From contig JAFYIF010000166.1 in NCBI GenBank assembly GCA_017538775.1, positions 1 through 6,718 of the forward strand: DNA of 6,718 bases, read 5' to 3'. Within the stretch, counting starts at the first letter, position 1. Each line of letters opens with the position of its first letter. Shown here piece by piece: positions 1-6,508 of this stretch. A program made the position numbers and the translations under genes. The notes under the pieces were generated by a model. It did no database searches and was not told the origin of the DNA. It worked only from the letters and a program-made list of their open reading frames with translations. This DNA comes from Oscillospiraceae bacterium (GTDB lineage: Bacteria; Bacillota; Clostridia; Oscillospirales; Oscillospiraceae).

Positions 1-1229
1 AGGGGGATGGAGGTCCCCGCCAGGGCGTTCAGCGTCAGAGGATAGACCCCCAGGCGGGTGGCCACGCCGCTGGGCTGGGCCGTCGTGGTCAGCAGCACAT
101 AGCTGGTCACCTTCCGGGGCTTGCCGGTGGAGGGGCGGTTGATCTGGGACAGGCCGCTGTCGCCGGGGAAGACCGCCTCCAGATTCGTGCTGCCGCCGCC
201 GTCCAGGGTGGCGGCCTGGACGCAGCCCAGCTCCTGCATCCGCGCCGCCAGCGCGTTCAGCCCCAGGCCCACGCTGTAGCCGCTCTGCCGCCCGTCCACG
301 GTGTAGAGCAGCAGCGTCCCGTCGGCCTTCAGGCCCACGGCGGTCCGGGGCTGGGCCGTGGCGCTGAGGCCGGAGCAGATTTTGCCGTTCTCCAGCAGCG
401 GATAGAGCAGGGCCAGGGCGCTGTCCGCCGCCTCCCAGCCGGAAGCGCAGCGCACGCGCAGGCGCAGACGCGCCCCGGGGGCCAGCGCCGTCATCCAGTT
501 CGGCGGCCCGTCGTCCGGGTCTCCCGCCAGGCTCAGCACCACCCGCCCCGCCGGGACGGACACCGGGCCAGATGCCTCCGTCAGCCGCTCCACCGTCAGC
601 GTCACGTCGCCGCTGAGGGGGATGGGCCTGTCCGCCGTGCAGATCAGGTTCCAGCCGAAGCCCTCCCCGGCGGTCCGCCCCTCCGGGCTGAAGTCCTCGG
701 TGAACATCGCCAGCCCCGCGCCCCGCTCCCGGTTCAGGGTGCTGACCCGGACCCAAACCGAATCCATGACCAGATAGAGGGTCTCCGCCGGGCGGCCAAG
801 CATCGCGCTGCCGTCGGCCCGGAAGCCCAGGGCGCTCATCCAGGCGTCATCGGCGGCGCTGGAGCGCAAGTGCCCGTCGGACACCACCAGCCCCACGGGG
901 GTCAGGGAGTCTACGTTATAGTAGCCGCCGTTGACCCCGGCGGCCACATGCAGGCCCCGGGCCTCCAGCCGCGCCGCCGCCTCCGCCATGGACGAGACGG
1001 AGCAGAGGCTCTCCCCGCTGACCGCCACGGGCCGCAGCGCCGCGCCGGGGGAGAGGGTCATATAGTTCTCGGTGCAGAGATCGGAGCCTGTCCACCAGAC
1101 CGTCCGGCGCACGGAGACCCCCGGGCAAAGCCGGAAGGACCAGCCGTCCAGGGGCTCCGAGGCCGCCAGCGCAGCCGGGGCGAGCAGCAGCGCCAGAGCC
1201 AGAATCAGGGCCAGCAGCTTTCGTTTCAT
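1..1229 (-). CDS. Exported phosphodiester glycosidase (NAGPA / DUF2233-like domain) protein, 3' end outside window
   Basis: The reading frame is open for 409 codons from ATG 1229 to the window edge, so the C-terminus is missing. Residues 1-22 form a signal peptide: MKRK, a Leu/Ala-rich core, then an ALA-type cleavage site at about 22/23. The rest reads as a NAGPA domain (phosphodiester glycosidase; the human relative removes GlcNAc from GlcNAc-1-phosphodiesters). Family hallmarks seen are NGGYY at 100-104 with PVGLVVSDG at 111-119, PRTAVGLKADG at 294-304 followed by VDGR at 311-314, and LDGGGSTN at 342-349. Bacterial relatives are secreted and are thought to act on cell-wall or exopolysaccharide phosphodiesters; the substrate here is unknown. 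From about residue 390 (VYPLTLNAL) another segment starts, perhaps a C-terminal Ig-like or wall-binding domain. The start is fixed by AAGGAGG at 1243-1237, seven bases upstream. It is transcribed divergently from the CarD-family gene. Confidence 0.88.
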   Translation of the reverse strand, partial: MKRKLLALILALALLLAPAALAASEPLDGWSFRLCPGVSVRRTVWWTGSDLCTENYMTLSPGAALRPVAVSGESLCSVSSMAEAAARLEARGLHVAAGVNGGYYNVDSLTPVGLVVSDGHLRSSAADDAWMSALGFRADGSAMLGRPAETLYLVMDSVWVRVSTLNRERGAGLAMFTEDFSPEGRTAGEGFGWNLICTADRPIPLSGDVTLTVERLTEASGPVSVPAGRVVLSLAGDPDDGPPNWMTALAPGARLRLRVRCASGWEAADSALALLYPLLENGKICSGLSATAQPRTAVGLKADGTLLLYTVDGRQSGYSVGLGLNALAARMQELGCVQAATLDGGGSTNLEAVFPGDSGLSQINRPSTGKPRKVTSYVLLTTTAQPSGVATRLGVYPLTLNALAGTSIP

Positions 1230-1236
1230 GCGTCAT

Positions 1237-1243
1237 CCTCCTT
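1237..1243 (-). promoter_or_regulatory. Ribosome binding site of the NAGPA-domain gene
   Basis: On the minus strand AAGGAGG lies seven bases before ATG 1229. It selects this start over the out-of-frame ATG at 1236, which overlaps the site itself. Confidence 0.85.
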
Positions 1244-1264
1244 GTCCGCTTGGGTTTCTCACTG

Positions 1265-1270
1265 ATTATA
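1265..1270 (-). promoter_or_regulatory. -10 box (TATAAT) for the NAGPA-domain gene
   Basis: The minus strand reads a perfect TATAAT at 1270-1265. Transcription would start near 1258, giving a leader of about 30 bases that contains the ribosome binding site. No good -35 box is seen at 16-18 bases spacing (the 17-base position reads TCGTAC), so the promoter may need an activator or may be weak. Confidence 0.5.
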
Positions 1271-1336
1271 CAGCAATTTGCATCAAAGTACGAGAAAAAA
1301 ATCCTTCCATTTTGGAACGCACAGCGCAAAGTTTCC

Positions 1337-1364
1337 CTTACATTTCTCTCAAAAATGTGATAAA
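1337..1364 (+). promoter_or_regulatory. Candidate extended -10 promoter of the CarD-family gene
   Basis: CTTACA (1337-1342, 4 of 6 to TTGACA), a 16-base spacer and GATAAA (1359-1364, 4 of 6 to TATAAT). A TGT triplet directly before the -10 gives the extended -10 motif TGN. The expected start is near 1371, giving a leader of about 50 bases. It lies in an AT-rich stretch between the divergent genes. Confidence 0.45.
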
Positions 1365-1406
1365 CTGGAGACGAAATCAAAATGGGGAATCGGCAAAGCG
1401 CAGCGG

Positions 1407-1415
1407 AAAGGGAGG
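1407..1415 (+). promoter_or_regulatory. Ribosome binding site that sets the GTG start of the CarD-family gene
   Basis: AAAGGGAGG ends six bases before GTG 1422. The in-frame ATG at 1278 has no such site and lies upstream of the likely promoter, so GTG 1422 is the start. Confidence 0.8.
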
Positions 1416-1421
1416 CCAACG

Positions 1422-1937
1422 GTGGCAAATTATCAAGTGGGAGAGCTGGTCCTTTACGGACGGAACGGCGTGTGCCGCGTGGAGGACATCAATACGGACA
1501 GTGTGGGCAAGGAAGCGCCGCGGGAATACTATGTGCTCCGGCCGCTGTATCAGAACAGCAGCTGCTGCATCCGCATCCCGGCGGACAATCCGAAGGTGTC
1601 CTTCCGCCCGATCATCAGCGGCGAGGAGGCCCGGCGGCTCATCGAGTGGATGCCGGACGCGGAGGCCAAGCCCTATTACAACCGCAACCTCAACCAGCTG
1701 CGGGAGCATTACCGCTCCTGCATGGAGAACCTGAGCTGTGAGAACCTGATCCAGTTCACCAAATCCCTCTACATGAAAAAGCAGGAGGCCGAAGCAAGGC
1801 GGAAGAAGTTCGGCACCGTGGATGAGCGCTTCATGCGGGAGGCCGAGGAACTGCTCTTCGGCGAGTTCGCCGCCGCGCTGGACATTGAGCGGGCCAACGT
1901 GGCGCATTATATCGCCGACGCCCTGCAAATCAAATAA
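1422..1937 (+). CDS. CarD/CdnL-family transcriptional regulator
   Basis: 171 residues from a GTG start. The N-terminal part (residues 3-60: YQVGELVLYGRNGVCRVEDI, then EYYVLRPLYQ and an IRIP segment) matches the Tudor-like RNA polymerase-interaction domain of CarD/CdnL. Residues 62-171 are an all-helical, charged C-terminal domain (GEEARRLIEWM, QLREHYRSC, FMREAEELLF) as in the DNA-contacting half of the family. CarD proteins bind the RNA polymerase beta subunit and stabilise open promoter complexes, often at rRNA and housekeeping promoters; this is family knowledge. Length is usual for Firmicutes members (about 150-170). The gene ends TAA and is followed six bases later by an intrinsic terminator, so it looks monocistronic. 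Clostridia often carry several CarD paralogues, so which one this is cannot be told. Confidence 0.9.
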   Translation: MANYQVGELVLYGRNGVCRVEDINTDSVGKEAPREYYVLRPLYQNSSCCIRIPADNPKVSFRPIISGEEARRLIEWMPDAEAKPYYNRNLNQLREHYRSCMENLSCENLIQFTKSLYMKKQEAEARRKKFGTVDERFMREAEELLFGEFAAALDIERANVAHYIADALQIK

Positions 1938-1942
1938 AATTT

Positions 1943-1975
1943 TGCGCAGGGTCATAGCATCCTGCGCGTTTTTTT
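1943..1975 (+). terminator. Intrinsic terminator after the CarD-family gene
   Basis: GCGCAGG (1944-1950) pairs perfectly with CCTGCGC (1961-1967). A G-T and a T-A pair can extend it inward, leaving a six-base loop. A run of seven T follows at 1969-1975. The ribosome binding site of the next gene begins six bases later, so any transcript of that gene starting upstream must read through this hairpin. Confidence 0.9.
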
Positions 1976-1992
1976 CCGGGAAAGGAGGCCCC

Positions 1993-2652
1993 ATGCCCCG
2001 CTATACCCACATCTTTTTTGACCTGGACGGGACTCTGACGGACTCCGCGCCGGGCATCCTCAACTCCGTGCGCTACGCGCTGGAGCGCCTGGGCGCCCCC
2101 GTCCCGGAGCGGGAGGCCCTCTTCGCCTTCATCGGCCCGCCGCTGCCGGACTCCTTCCGGGACCGCTGCGGCTTCGGGCCGGAGCAGGCGCGGGAGGCCA
2201 CGCGGCTGTACCGGGAGTATTTCGAGCCCCGGGGCCTCTATGAGAATTCGGTCTACCCCGGCATCCCCGCCCTGCTGGAGCGGCTACGGGCATCGGGGCT
2301 GTGGCTGGGCGTGGCCACCAGCAAGCCGGAGCGCTTTGCCCGGCGCATTCTGGACCACTTCGGGCTGACGGCGGCCTTCGACTGCATCGCCGGGGCCGAC
2401 CTGGACGGGCAGCGCAGCCGCAAGGCCGATGTGCTGCGCTACGCCATGGCGCAAAGCGGCGTCGGCGACCCGGAAAAGGCCCTGATGGTGGGCGACCGGG
2501 AGCACGACGCGCTGGGGGCGCGGGAGGCGGGCCTGGACTGCCTGGGCGTGCTCTACGGCTACGGCAGCCGGGAAGAGCTGCTGGAGGCCGGGGTCCGATA
2601 CCTGGCCGAAACGGTGCCCCAGGTGGGGGAGCTGATCCTGGGGCTGATCTGA
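1993..2652 (+). CDS. HAD-superfamily phosphatase (phosphoglycolate phosphatase / nucleotidase-like)
   Basis: 219 residues with all four HAD motifs: motif I DLDGTLTDS (nucleophile D10, acid/base D12), motif II VATSK (T109), motif III Lys (probably K144) and motif IV VGDREHD (D168, D172, Mg2+ binding). Residues 15-90 form the helical C1-type cap, with FIGPPLPDSF at 47-56. The layout and the GDREHDALGA motif fit cytoplasmic Gph/PpaX/YjjG-like phosphatases, which hydrolyse small phosphomonoesters such as phosphoglycolate or nucleoside monophosphates by an aspartyl-phosphate intermediate. The substrate cannot be read from sequence. The start ATG 1993 has AAAGGAGG only four bases upstream, a short spacing. 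The preceding terminator leaves no room for a promoter between hairpin and ribosome site, so expression depends on read-through or on a start inside the CarD-family gene. The lipoprotein gene follows after 66 bases without a terminator. Confidence 0.88.
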   Translation: MPRYTHIFFDLDGTLTDSAPGILNSVRYALERLGAPVPEREALFAFIGPPLPDSFRDRCGFGPEQAREATRLYREYFEPRGLYENSVYPGIPALLERLRASGLWLGVATSKPERFARRILDHFGLTAAFDCIAGADLDGQRSRKADVLRYAMAQSGVGDPEKALMVGDREHDALGAREAGLDCLGVLYGYGSREELLEAGVRYLAETVPQVGELILGLI

Positions 2653-2672
2653 CAGCCCTCGCGCTGCCCGCG

Positions 2673-2681
2673 TGCTATGCT
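2673..2681 (+). promoter_or_regulatory. Possible extended -10 element before the lipoprotein gene
   Basis: TGC followed by TATGCT (-10, 4 of 6) fits an extended -10 motif. The best upstream box, CTGACA at 2649-2654, is 21 bases away, too far for a usual -35. If real, transcription starts near 2688, about 30 bases before the gene. Co-transcription with the phosphatase gene is the alternative. Confidence 0.25.
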
Positions 2682-2718
2682 GAAAGGCGCGGACAAGCAC
2701 AGCAAGGAGGTTTGGGCC

Positions 2719-3735
2719 ATGCGGAAAACCATCATCGTCGGGCTGCTGGGCCTCGGCCTGACGCTGCTGCTGGCGGCCTGTGGGTCGGAGCAGACCGGGA
2801 CCGCGGCGTCGGAAGCGCTCTATGACGTGCCGGGGCTGGAGGCCGTCGCCCCGCCGCCCACCTTGGTCCCGGTGACGGAGCCGCCCAGCCCGCCCCAACC
2901 AGGGGAGCTGTACGGCAGCTATTATAACGACTATCTCCGCCTGACCCTGACGCTGGAGCCGGACGGGGCGGCCCGGCTCACCGGCGGCGCGGAGGAGCGG
3001 AGCGGGACCTACGCCCAGACGGAGGAGGGCCTGAGCCTGACCCTGGCCGGGGAGGACCTGGGCGCGGAGACGGACGCGGACGGGGACCTGACGCTGACCG
3101 GGCTGAGCGGCTATTTCCTGCGGGACTGGGACTTCTGGGGCATCACGCCGGAGGAAGTGGCCGGACCGGAACCGGAGCCGGACCTGTCCGAGCGGGGCGA
3201 GCTGCGGGACAACGGGGACGGGACGCTGCGCTTCCTGGACTATACGGCGGGGGTGGCCATGAGCTTTCCCGCCGGAATGGAGGTGCTGGTCCAAACGCCG
3301 GAGGGCGCGGCGGTGGTCAGCGACGGCGCGGGCGGCTGCGTCATCGCCCGCAACGTCACGGCGCTGCGGGAGCAGTCCAACCTCTGGCTGATCTCCTCCT
3401 CCAGCGCCACGGAGAAAGAGGAGTTCCTGGCCGACTGCATCCGCGACCTGGTCCTGCCGGACCTGGCGGCCCTGCACGGGAAGATCCTCAGCTACGCCAA
3501 CCTGAGCCTGGGCCGGGAACCCCTGGAGGGCCGCCTGGCCGACGCCCGAATGCGCGTCAACGCCCAGGACGGGAGCTATGACCTGCTGGTGATGTGCTAC
3601 CTGTCCACCTACGCGGACGGCACCGTGGCCTACATCTGCAAAACCGTGGTCTGCCCGGTGGGCGGCGCACAGACCGTGGACGAGCTGGCGGCGGCAGTCC
3701 GGGACGTGGGTGCCGTGCGGCTGGTGGCGGAGTGA
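2719..3735 (+). CDS. Lipoprotein of unknown function
   Basis: 338 residues. A type II signal peptide is clear: MRK, a hydrophobic stretch at 5-17, and lipobox L18-A19-A20-C21. Cys21 would be lipidated and the protein held on the outer face of the membrane. A Pro-rich linker (about 44-62) leads to a beta-rich segment (63-130, GELYGSYYNDYLRLTLTLE, then GTY and DGDLTLTGL) that resembles the short strand repeats of lipocalin-like or DUF folds; this is only a resemblance. A second linker rich in Pro and Glu (144-158) precedes a C-terminal domain (about 165-338) with FLDYTAGVAMSFP, a helical centre and strands DLLVMCYLSTYADGTVAY. I do not recognise a family. The start is set by AAGGAGG at 2704-2710, eight bases before ATG 2719; the upstream in-frame ATG at 2677 lacks a ribosome site and would bury the lipobox. 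It converges with the SIR2 gene. Confidence 0.85.
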   Translation: MRKTIIVGLLGLGLTLLLAACGSEQTGTAASEALYDVPGLEAVAPPPTLVPVTEPPSPPQPGELYGSYYNDYLRLTLTLEPDGAARLTGGAEERSGTYAQTEEGLSLTLAGEDLGAETDADGDLTLTGLSGYFLRDWDFWGITPEEVAGPEPEPDLSERGELRDNGDGTLRFLDYTAGVAMSFPAGMEVLVQTPEGAAVVSDGAGGCVIARNVTALREQSNLWLISSSSATEKEEFLADCIRDLVLPDLAALHGKILSYANLSLGREPLEGRLADARMRVNAQDGSYDLLVMCYLSTYADGTVAYICKTVVCPVGGAQTVDELAAAVRDVGAVRLVAE

Positions 3736-3750
3736 GCTTTGATGCATCGG

Positions 3751-3789
3751 AAGAAAAAATGGGGGGAGACCGGACGGGTCTCCCCCTTT
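3751..3789. terminator. Shared hairpin terminator between convergent genes, stronger on the minus strand
   Basis: A perfect 10-bp stem, GGGGGAGACC (3762-3771) with GGTCTCCCCC (3777-3786), closes a five-base loop. Read on the minus strand the stem is followed within two bases by a T tract (complement of 3759-3754, then CTT), a good terminator for the SIR2 gene ending at 3805. Read on the plus strand only TTT follows (3787-3789), so it is weaker for the lipoprotein gene. Confidence 0.85.
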
Positions 3790-3804
3790 GGCATGGGCGG
3801 AAGC

Positions 3805-6402
3805 TCAGGGTGTGGGAGTGTTGAGAACTTGCATGAGTAACTTTACCATCGTCATGGGTTCGCTGAGTTCTGCGAATCCGGCGCGGTCGGAATACCGCTG
3901 ATACAGTGCTTGCAGCCGGTCAAAGGCAGCAGCGGCTTCCGATGCGTTTCCTTCCATGAGGTAGCGGAGGGTCAGATTGAACAGACCCTTGGCGAACGCC
4001 AGCGCGATGTCCGCGTTGCCCGGGTAGTCCTTCCGAAGGGCCTCCAGACGGCCCAGCGTCCCCGCCGCCTCCGCCGCGTCCTGCTTGTTGCTCAGATTCA
4101 CCAGACCACTGGCGAACGCCAGCGCGATGTCCGCGTTGCCCGGGTAGTCGCGCTGGGCGGCGGCGAGGCGTTCGGTCAGACTGCGGTCGGTCTCCGGGTG
4201 GCTGCATTCATCAATGGCGTTGACCGTCAGCCAAGCATACAGCAAAGCATCCGCCGCGTCCGCGTGGAGGAACAAAGCATCGGGAGACGGAAACAGCCGG
4301 AGCCAGTCCGCCGGGCCTTCGTTCAGCAGGTGCCCGTGGTCGGAGCAGACCCGATCAAAGAAGACTGCGGCGCTGATCGCCCACTTCCAGACCCTGCGCA
4401 GAAAGTCCAGCCGCCTGTCGTCTCTCAGGGACCCATCCAGCAGCCAGCGCAGGACGAAATACTCGCCCAGCAGATCCGGCTCCATCGGGCGCAGCCGCTC
4501 CCCATCCGCCAGCCAGACGCCCCGGAGAAGATCCTCGGGCGCTTCCAGCCCGGCCGCCTCCGCCGCCTGTGCGACGCGGCGGTACTGCTCGGGACAGAGG
4601 GCTTCCAGCTCATCCAGAGCCGCTGTGCCGATCTGCGCCGTGGCGAAGCGGTACAGGTCGAGGCAGGCGGACAGGAGCGCCCGGTCGCTTCTCCTGCGGT
4701 CCGTCACCTGTCGGATGGCGCCGTCCAGCAGATGCTCCTCCCGGTCCAAAATCGCGTCCATCGCCCGCTCCCGGTTCCAGTGGCTCACGTCCTGCCCGTC
4801 CATCCAGGCGTCGGTGAGGAAGAGGGCGTAGAGGGGACGCCGGAGGCCGGGGTCGGTCTCATCCAGCTTCCTGAGCAGCGTCGCGCAGTCGGTTTCCTCC
4901 GGCAGGGCGTGAGCCTTTCCCTGTTCCCGGAGCTTTGCGGCGAAGGAACGCATGACGCCCATCAGCGCCGCGTCCGAGAGCGGGGTCAGCTCCAGAAAGG
5001 GGCCGTGACAGCGGCTTTCCAGCTTCCTGCGGCGGTATCCGTCCCCATAGAGCTGCGCCACCCAGTCAAAGCCGGATGTGTCGGACTGGCCGCTGCGCTC
5101 CACCAGCAGCAGCCGCAGGGGAGCGCTGCGGGGCTGCTCCAGCAGCCGCTCCATGGCCTCTCCCAGCGCCCCGGCGTGGGCCTGGACGTAGTCGGCCACC
5201 AGCAGACTGCGCCGGGGAAAAGCCTCTATTGCCCGGGACAGGTCGTCAAAGTCCGTCTGGGTCAGCACATGGCAGTCCCAGCCCCCCAACTTCGCCACCT
5301 CGTCCCGCAGCTCCAGCGCCAGACGGCTCTTGCCGCTGCCGCCGGGGCCGGTCAGCGCCCACCAGCGGAAGGGCTCGTCCGGCTTGGCGGTCACAAAATT
5401 CAGCAGGGCCTCCAGTTCATCGTCCCGCCCGGAAAAGGCGGACAGACGGCTTTTGTAGTGGAATTCGTTCTCCGGCGGACTTGGCAGCGCGGAGCGCCGG
5501 AGGGACAGATGCCGGTAGGACACCGGGTCGGTCTCCTGCAAAAGCCGCTCCAGAAGGACCCGCGGCGCGTCGTATTCACCCTTGGGATAGACGATGGCGC
5601 GGATGCAGAGGTCAGACAGCGCTCTGATCCGGTCGTTCCGCTCCTCCGCCTTGCAATCGAGGACGGCGAAGTGGACGCTGCCGGGGACAGCGCAGTCCCG
5701 CAGCACCTCCACGGTCCGGTCTTTCTCCAGGCTGCAGCCCAGGAACAGAAGACTCCGGCGGTTCATAAAGTCTTGCAATGCCGCCCGGACGGGGCTGCCC
5801 GGGGCGTAGTGTCTCTCATACTGAACGGGCGTGAAAACCAGCGTGTCAAAGTCCGTCAGCGTGTCCGAGACCGAGCCGTGGAGCTTGAACAGGCAGGGGC
5901 TTTCCCGCAGTCGGACGGCCTGGTTCCGCAGGTTTGGACTGGTGGGACTCAGGACCGGGAGCGGTCGGCCGTTCCAATGGGAATAGACCTGTTCCAGCAC
6001 CTCGTCAAAGTTGGTGGTCAGCACCGGGCAGGGAAAGAGCCGGGGCAGCAGTTGGACCGCCATGCCCTCCCGTACCGCAGGGGGCGTCTGCCGGTACTTC
6101 TCCAGGGAAAAATAGCCGATGAGGTCATAAACCAGATTGTTGCCGCCGCGCCTGGCCTCCAGGAATCCGGCGGCCTCCAGCATCTCCCCCGCTTGCAGCA
6201 GACGGTCCAGCTTCGCCTCATCGCTTGCGTCGCCCAGCAGCTTGCCCAGGTGCCGGAGCGCGTCGGCCCAGCCCCCGTAAACGGGCGCGGTCAGGCCAGC
6301 CCCCACGAATGGGAGCAGTTGTACGCGGGTTCTGAGAATGGCGTCAAAGACGGCTTGGTTGCCCGGGTGAAAAGCCATGATCTGGTCAAATGTGATCGCC
6401 AC
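3805..6402 (-). CDS. SIR2 / P-loop STAND-like ATPase / TPR-like repeat protein, candidate anti-phage sensor-effector
   Basis: 865 residues. Residues 20-290 are a SIR2-like (SIR2_2) domain: LLPFVGAGLT at 29-38 (GAG of the NAD+ loop), TTNFD at 129-133, FKLHGS at 172-177 (probable catalytic H175), TPVQYERHY at 191-199 and LLFLGCSLEKD at 218-228. Residues 322-440 are a P-loop NTPase: FSGRDDEL at 323-330, Walker A GPGGSGKS at 352-359, Walker B-like SLLVADY with D404, and LRLLLVER at 429-436. Residues 440-740 are helical, with DLLGEYFVLRWL at 643-654. Residues 745-840 are TPR-like repeats of 40 residues. Related SIR2-STAND proteins (Avs5 and other NLR-like defence proteins) sense phage proteins, oligomerise and destroy NAD+; that role here is inferred. 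Start GTG 6402 follows AGGTGG by four bases; ATG 6378 has no such site. It stands alone behind a perfect consensus promoter, converging on the lipoprotein gene, and looks less GC-rich than its neighbours. Confidence 0.88.
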   Translation of the reverse strand: MAITFDQIMAFHPGNQAVFDAILRTRVQLLPFVGAGLTAPVYGGWADALRHLGKLLGDASDEAKLDRLLQAGEMLEAAGFLEARRGGNNLVYDLIGYFSLEKYRQTPPAVREGMAVQLLPRLFPCPVLTTNFDEVLEQVYSHWNGRPLPVLSPTSPNLRNQAVRLRESPCLFKLHGSVSDTLTDFDTLVFTPVQYERHYAPGSPVRAALQDFMNRRSLLFLGCSLEKDRTVEVLRDCAVPGSVHFAVLDCKAEERNDRIRALSDLCIRAIVYPKGEYDAPRVLLERLLQETDPVSYRHLSLRRSALPSPPENEFHYKSRLSAFSGRDDELEALLNFVTAKPDEPFRWWALTGPGGSGKSRLALELRDEVAKLGGWDCHVLTQTDFDDLSRAIEAFPRRSLLVADYVQAHAGALGEAMERLLEQPRSAPLRLLLVERSGQSDTSGFDWVAQLYGDGYRRRKLESRCHGPFLELTPLSDAALMGVMRSFAAKLREQGKAHALPEETDCATLLRKLDETDPGLRRPLYALFLTDAWMDGQDVSHWNRERAMDAILDREEHLLDGAIRQVTDRRRSDRALLSACLDLYRFATAQIGTAALDELEALCPEQYRRVAQAAEAAGLEAPEDLLRGVWLADGERLRPMEPDLLGEYFVLRWLLDGSLRDDRRLDFLRRVWKWAISAAVFFDRVCSDHGHLLNEGPADWLRLFPSPDALFLHADAADALLYAWLTVNAIDECSHPETDRSLTERLAAAQRDYPGNADIALAFASGLVNLSNKQDAAEAAGTLGRLEALRKDYPGNADIALAFAKGLFNLTLRYLMEGNASEAAAAFDRLQALYQRYSDRAGFAELSEPMTMVKLLMQVLNTPTP
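3990..4149 (-). repeat. Tandem 40-codon TPR-like repeat with a 40-base perfect match
   Basis: Positions 3990-4029 and 4110-4149 are identical over 40 bases, exactly 120 bases apart. They encode DYPGNADIALAFA at residues 752-764 and 792-804 of the SIR2-STAND protein. The flanking repeat portions are similar but diverged. The exact 40-codon period points to in-frame duplication of a TPR-like unit within the gene, not a mobile element or CRISPR. Confidence 0.9.
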
Positions 6403-6406
6403 GCGC

Positions 6407-6412
6407 CCACCT
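6407..6412 (-). promoter_or_regulatory. Ribosome binding site deciding the GTG start of the SIR2-STAND gene
   Basis: Minus-strand AGGTGG (5 of 6 to AGGAGG) lies four bases before GTG 6402. The next in-frame start, ATG 6378, is preceded by an AT-rich stretch with no purine-rich site. The short spacing and GTG codon predict modest translation. Confidence 0.6.
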
Positions 6413-6454
6413 GCTTTCTGTCTTTTTTGCAGTAAATCCAAACTTATATAAGAG

Positions 6455-6483
6455 ATTATACCCGATGCAAATTCCCATGTCAA
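6455..6483 (-). promoter_or_regulatory. Perfect consensus SigA promoter of the SIR2-STAND gene
   Basis: The minus strand reads TTGACA (6483-6478), a 17-base spacer (6477-6461) and TATAAT (6460-6455): both hexamers and the spacing are ideal. Transcription should start near 6448, leaving about 46 untranslated bases. No obvious operator palindrome overlaps it. Confidence 0.9.
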
Positions 6484-6484
6484 C

Positions 6485-6508
6485 AAAAAACCCGGCTTCC
6501 GGGAAGCC
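6485..6508 (-). terminator. Minus-strand terminator insulating the SIR2-STAND promoter
   Basis: GGCTTC and GAAGCC (6508-6503 with 6499-6494) form a 6-bp stem with a three-base loop. On the minus strand GGG and then six T (6490-6485) follow. The T tract ends one base before the -35 box, so transcripts arriving from the right would stop just before the promoter. Confidence 0.65.

Noticed and set aside
1278..1421. Upstream ATG 1278 as start of the CarD-family protein
   Set aside because: It adds 48 residues with no family match, lies upstream of the likely -10 box and lacks a ribosome site. GTG 1422 has a good one.
1885..1913. Promoter inside the CarD-family gene (TTGAGC-17-TATATC)
   Set aside because: Only four of six matches in each box, inside coding sequence. 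It is kept as a remark for the phosphatase gene but not called as a feature.
2641..2658. Hairpin GGGCTG/CAGCCC over the stop codon of the phosphatase gene as a terminator
   Set aside because: No T tract follows; the next bases are GC-rich.
2677..2718. Upstream ATG 2677 as start of the lipoprotein
   Set aside because: It has no ribosome site, overlaps the possible -10 element and places a charged tail before the signal peptide.
2284..3747. Long minus-strand frame opposite the phosphatase and lipoprotein genes
   Set aside because: The opposite strand has a lipobox, HAD motifs and ribosome sites. This frame is His/Arg/Gln-rich low-complexity translation with no start signal.
3990..4149. Two identical 40-base units as a CRISPR or mobile repeat
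   Set aside because: They are in frame at exactly 40 codons inside a TPR-like region, with similar rather than unrelated intervening sequence.
3910..6435. Very long open frame on the plus strand opposite the SIR2-STAND gene (841 codons)
   Set aside because: It is a shadow caused by high GC. Its composition is Arg/Gln/Pro/Gly-rich without domains, it has no ribosome site, and it lies antisense to a gene with clear motifs.
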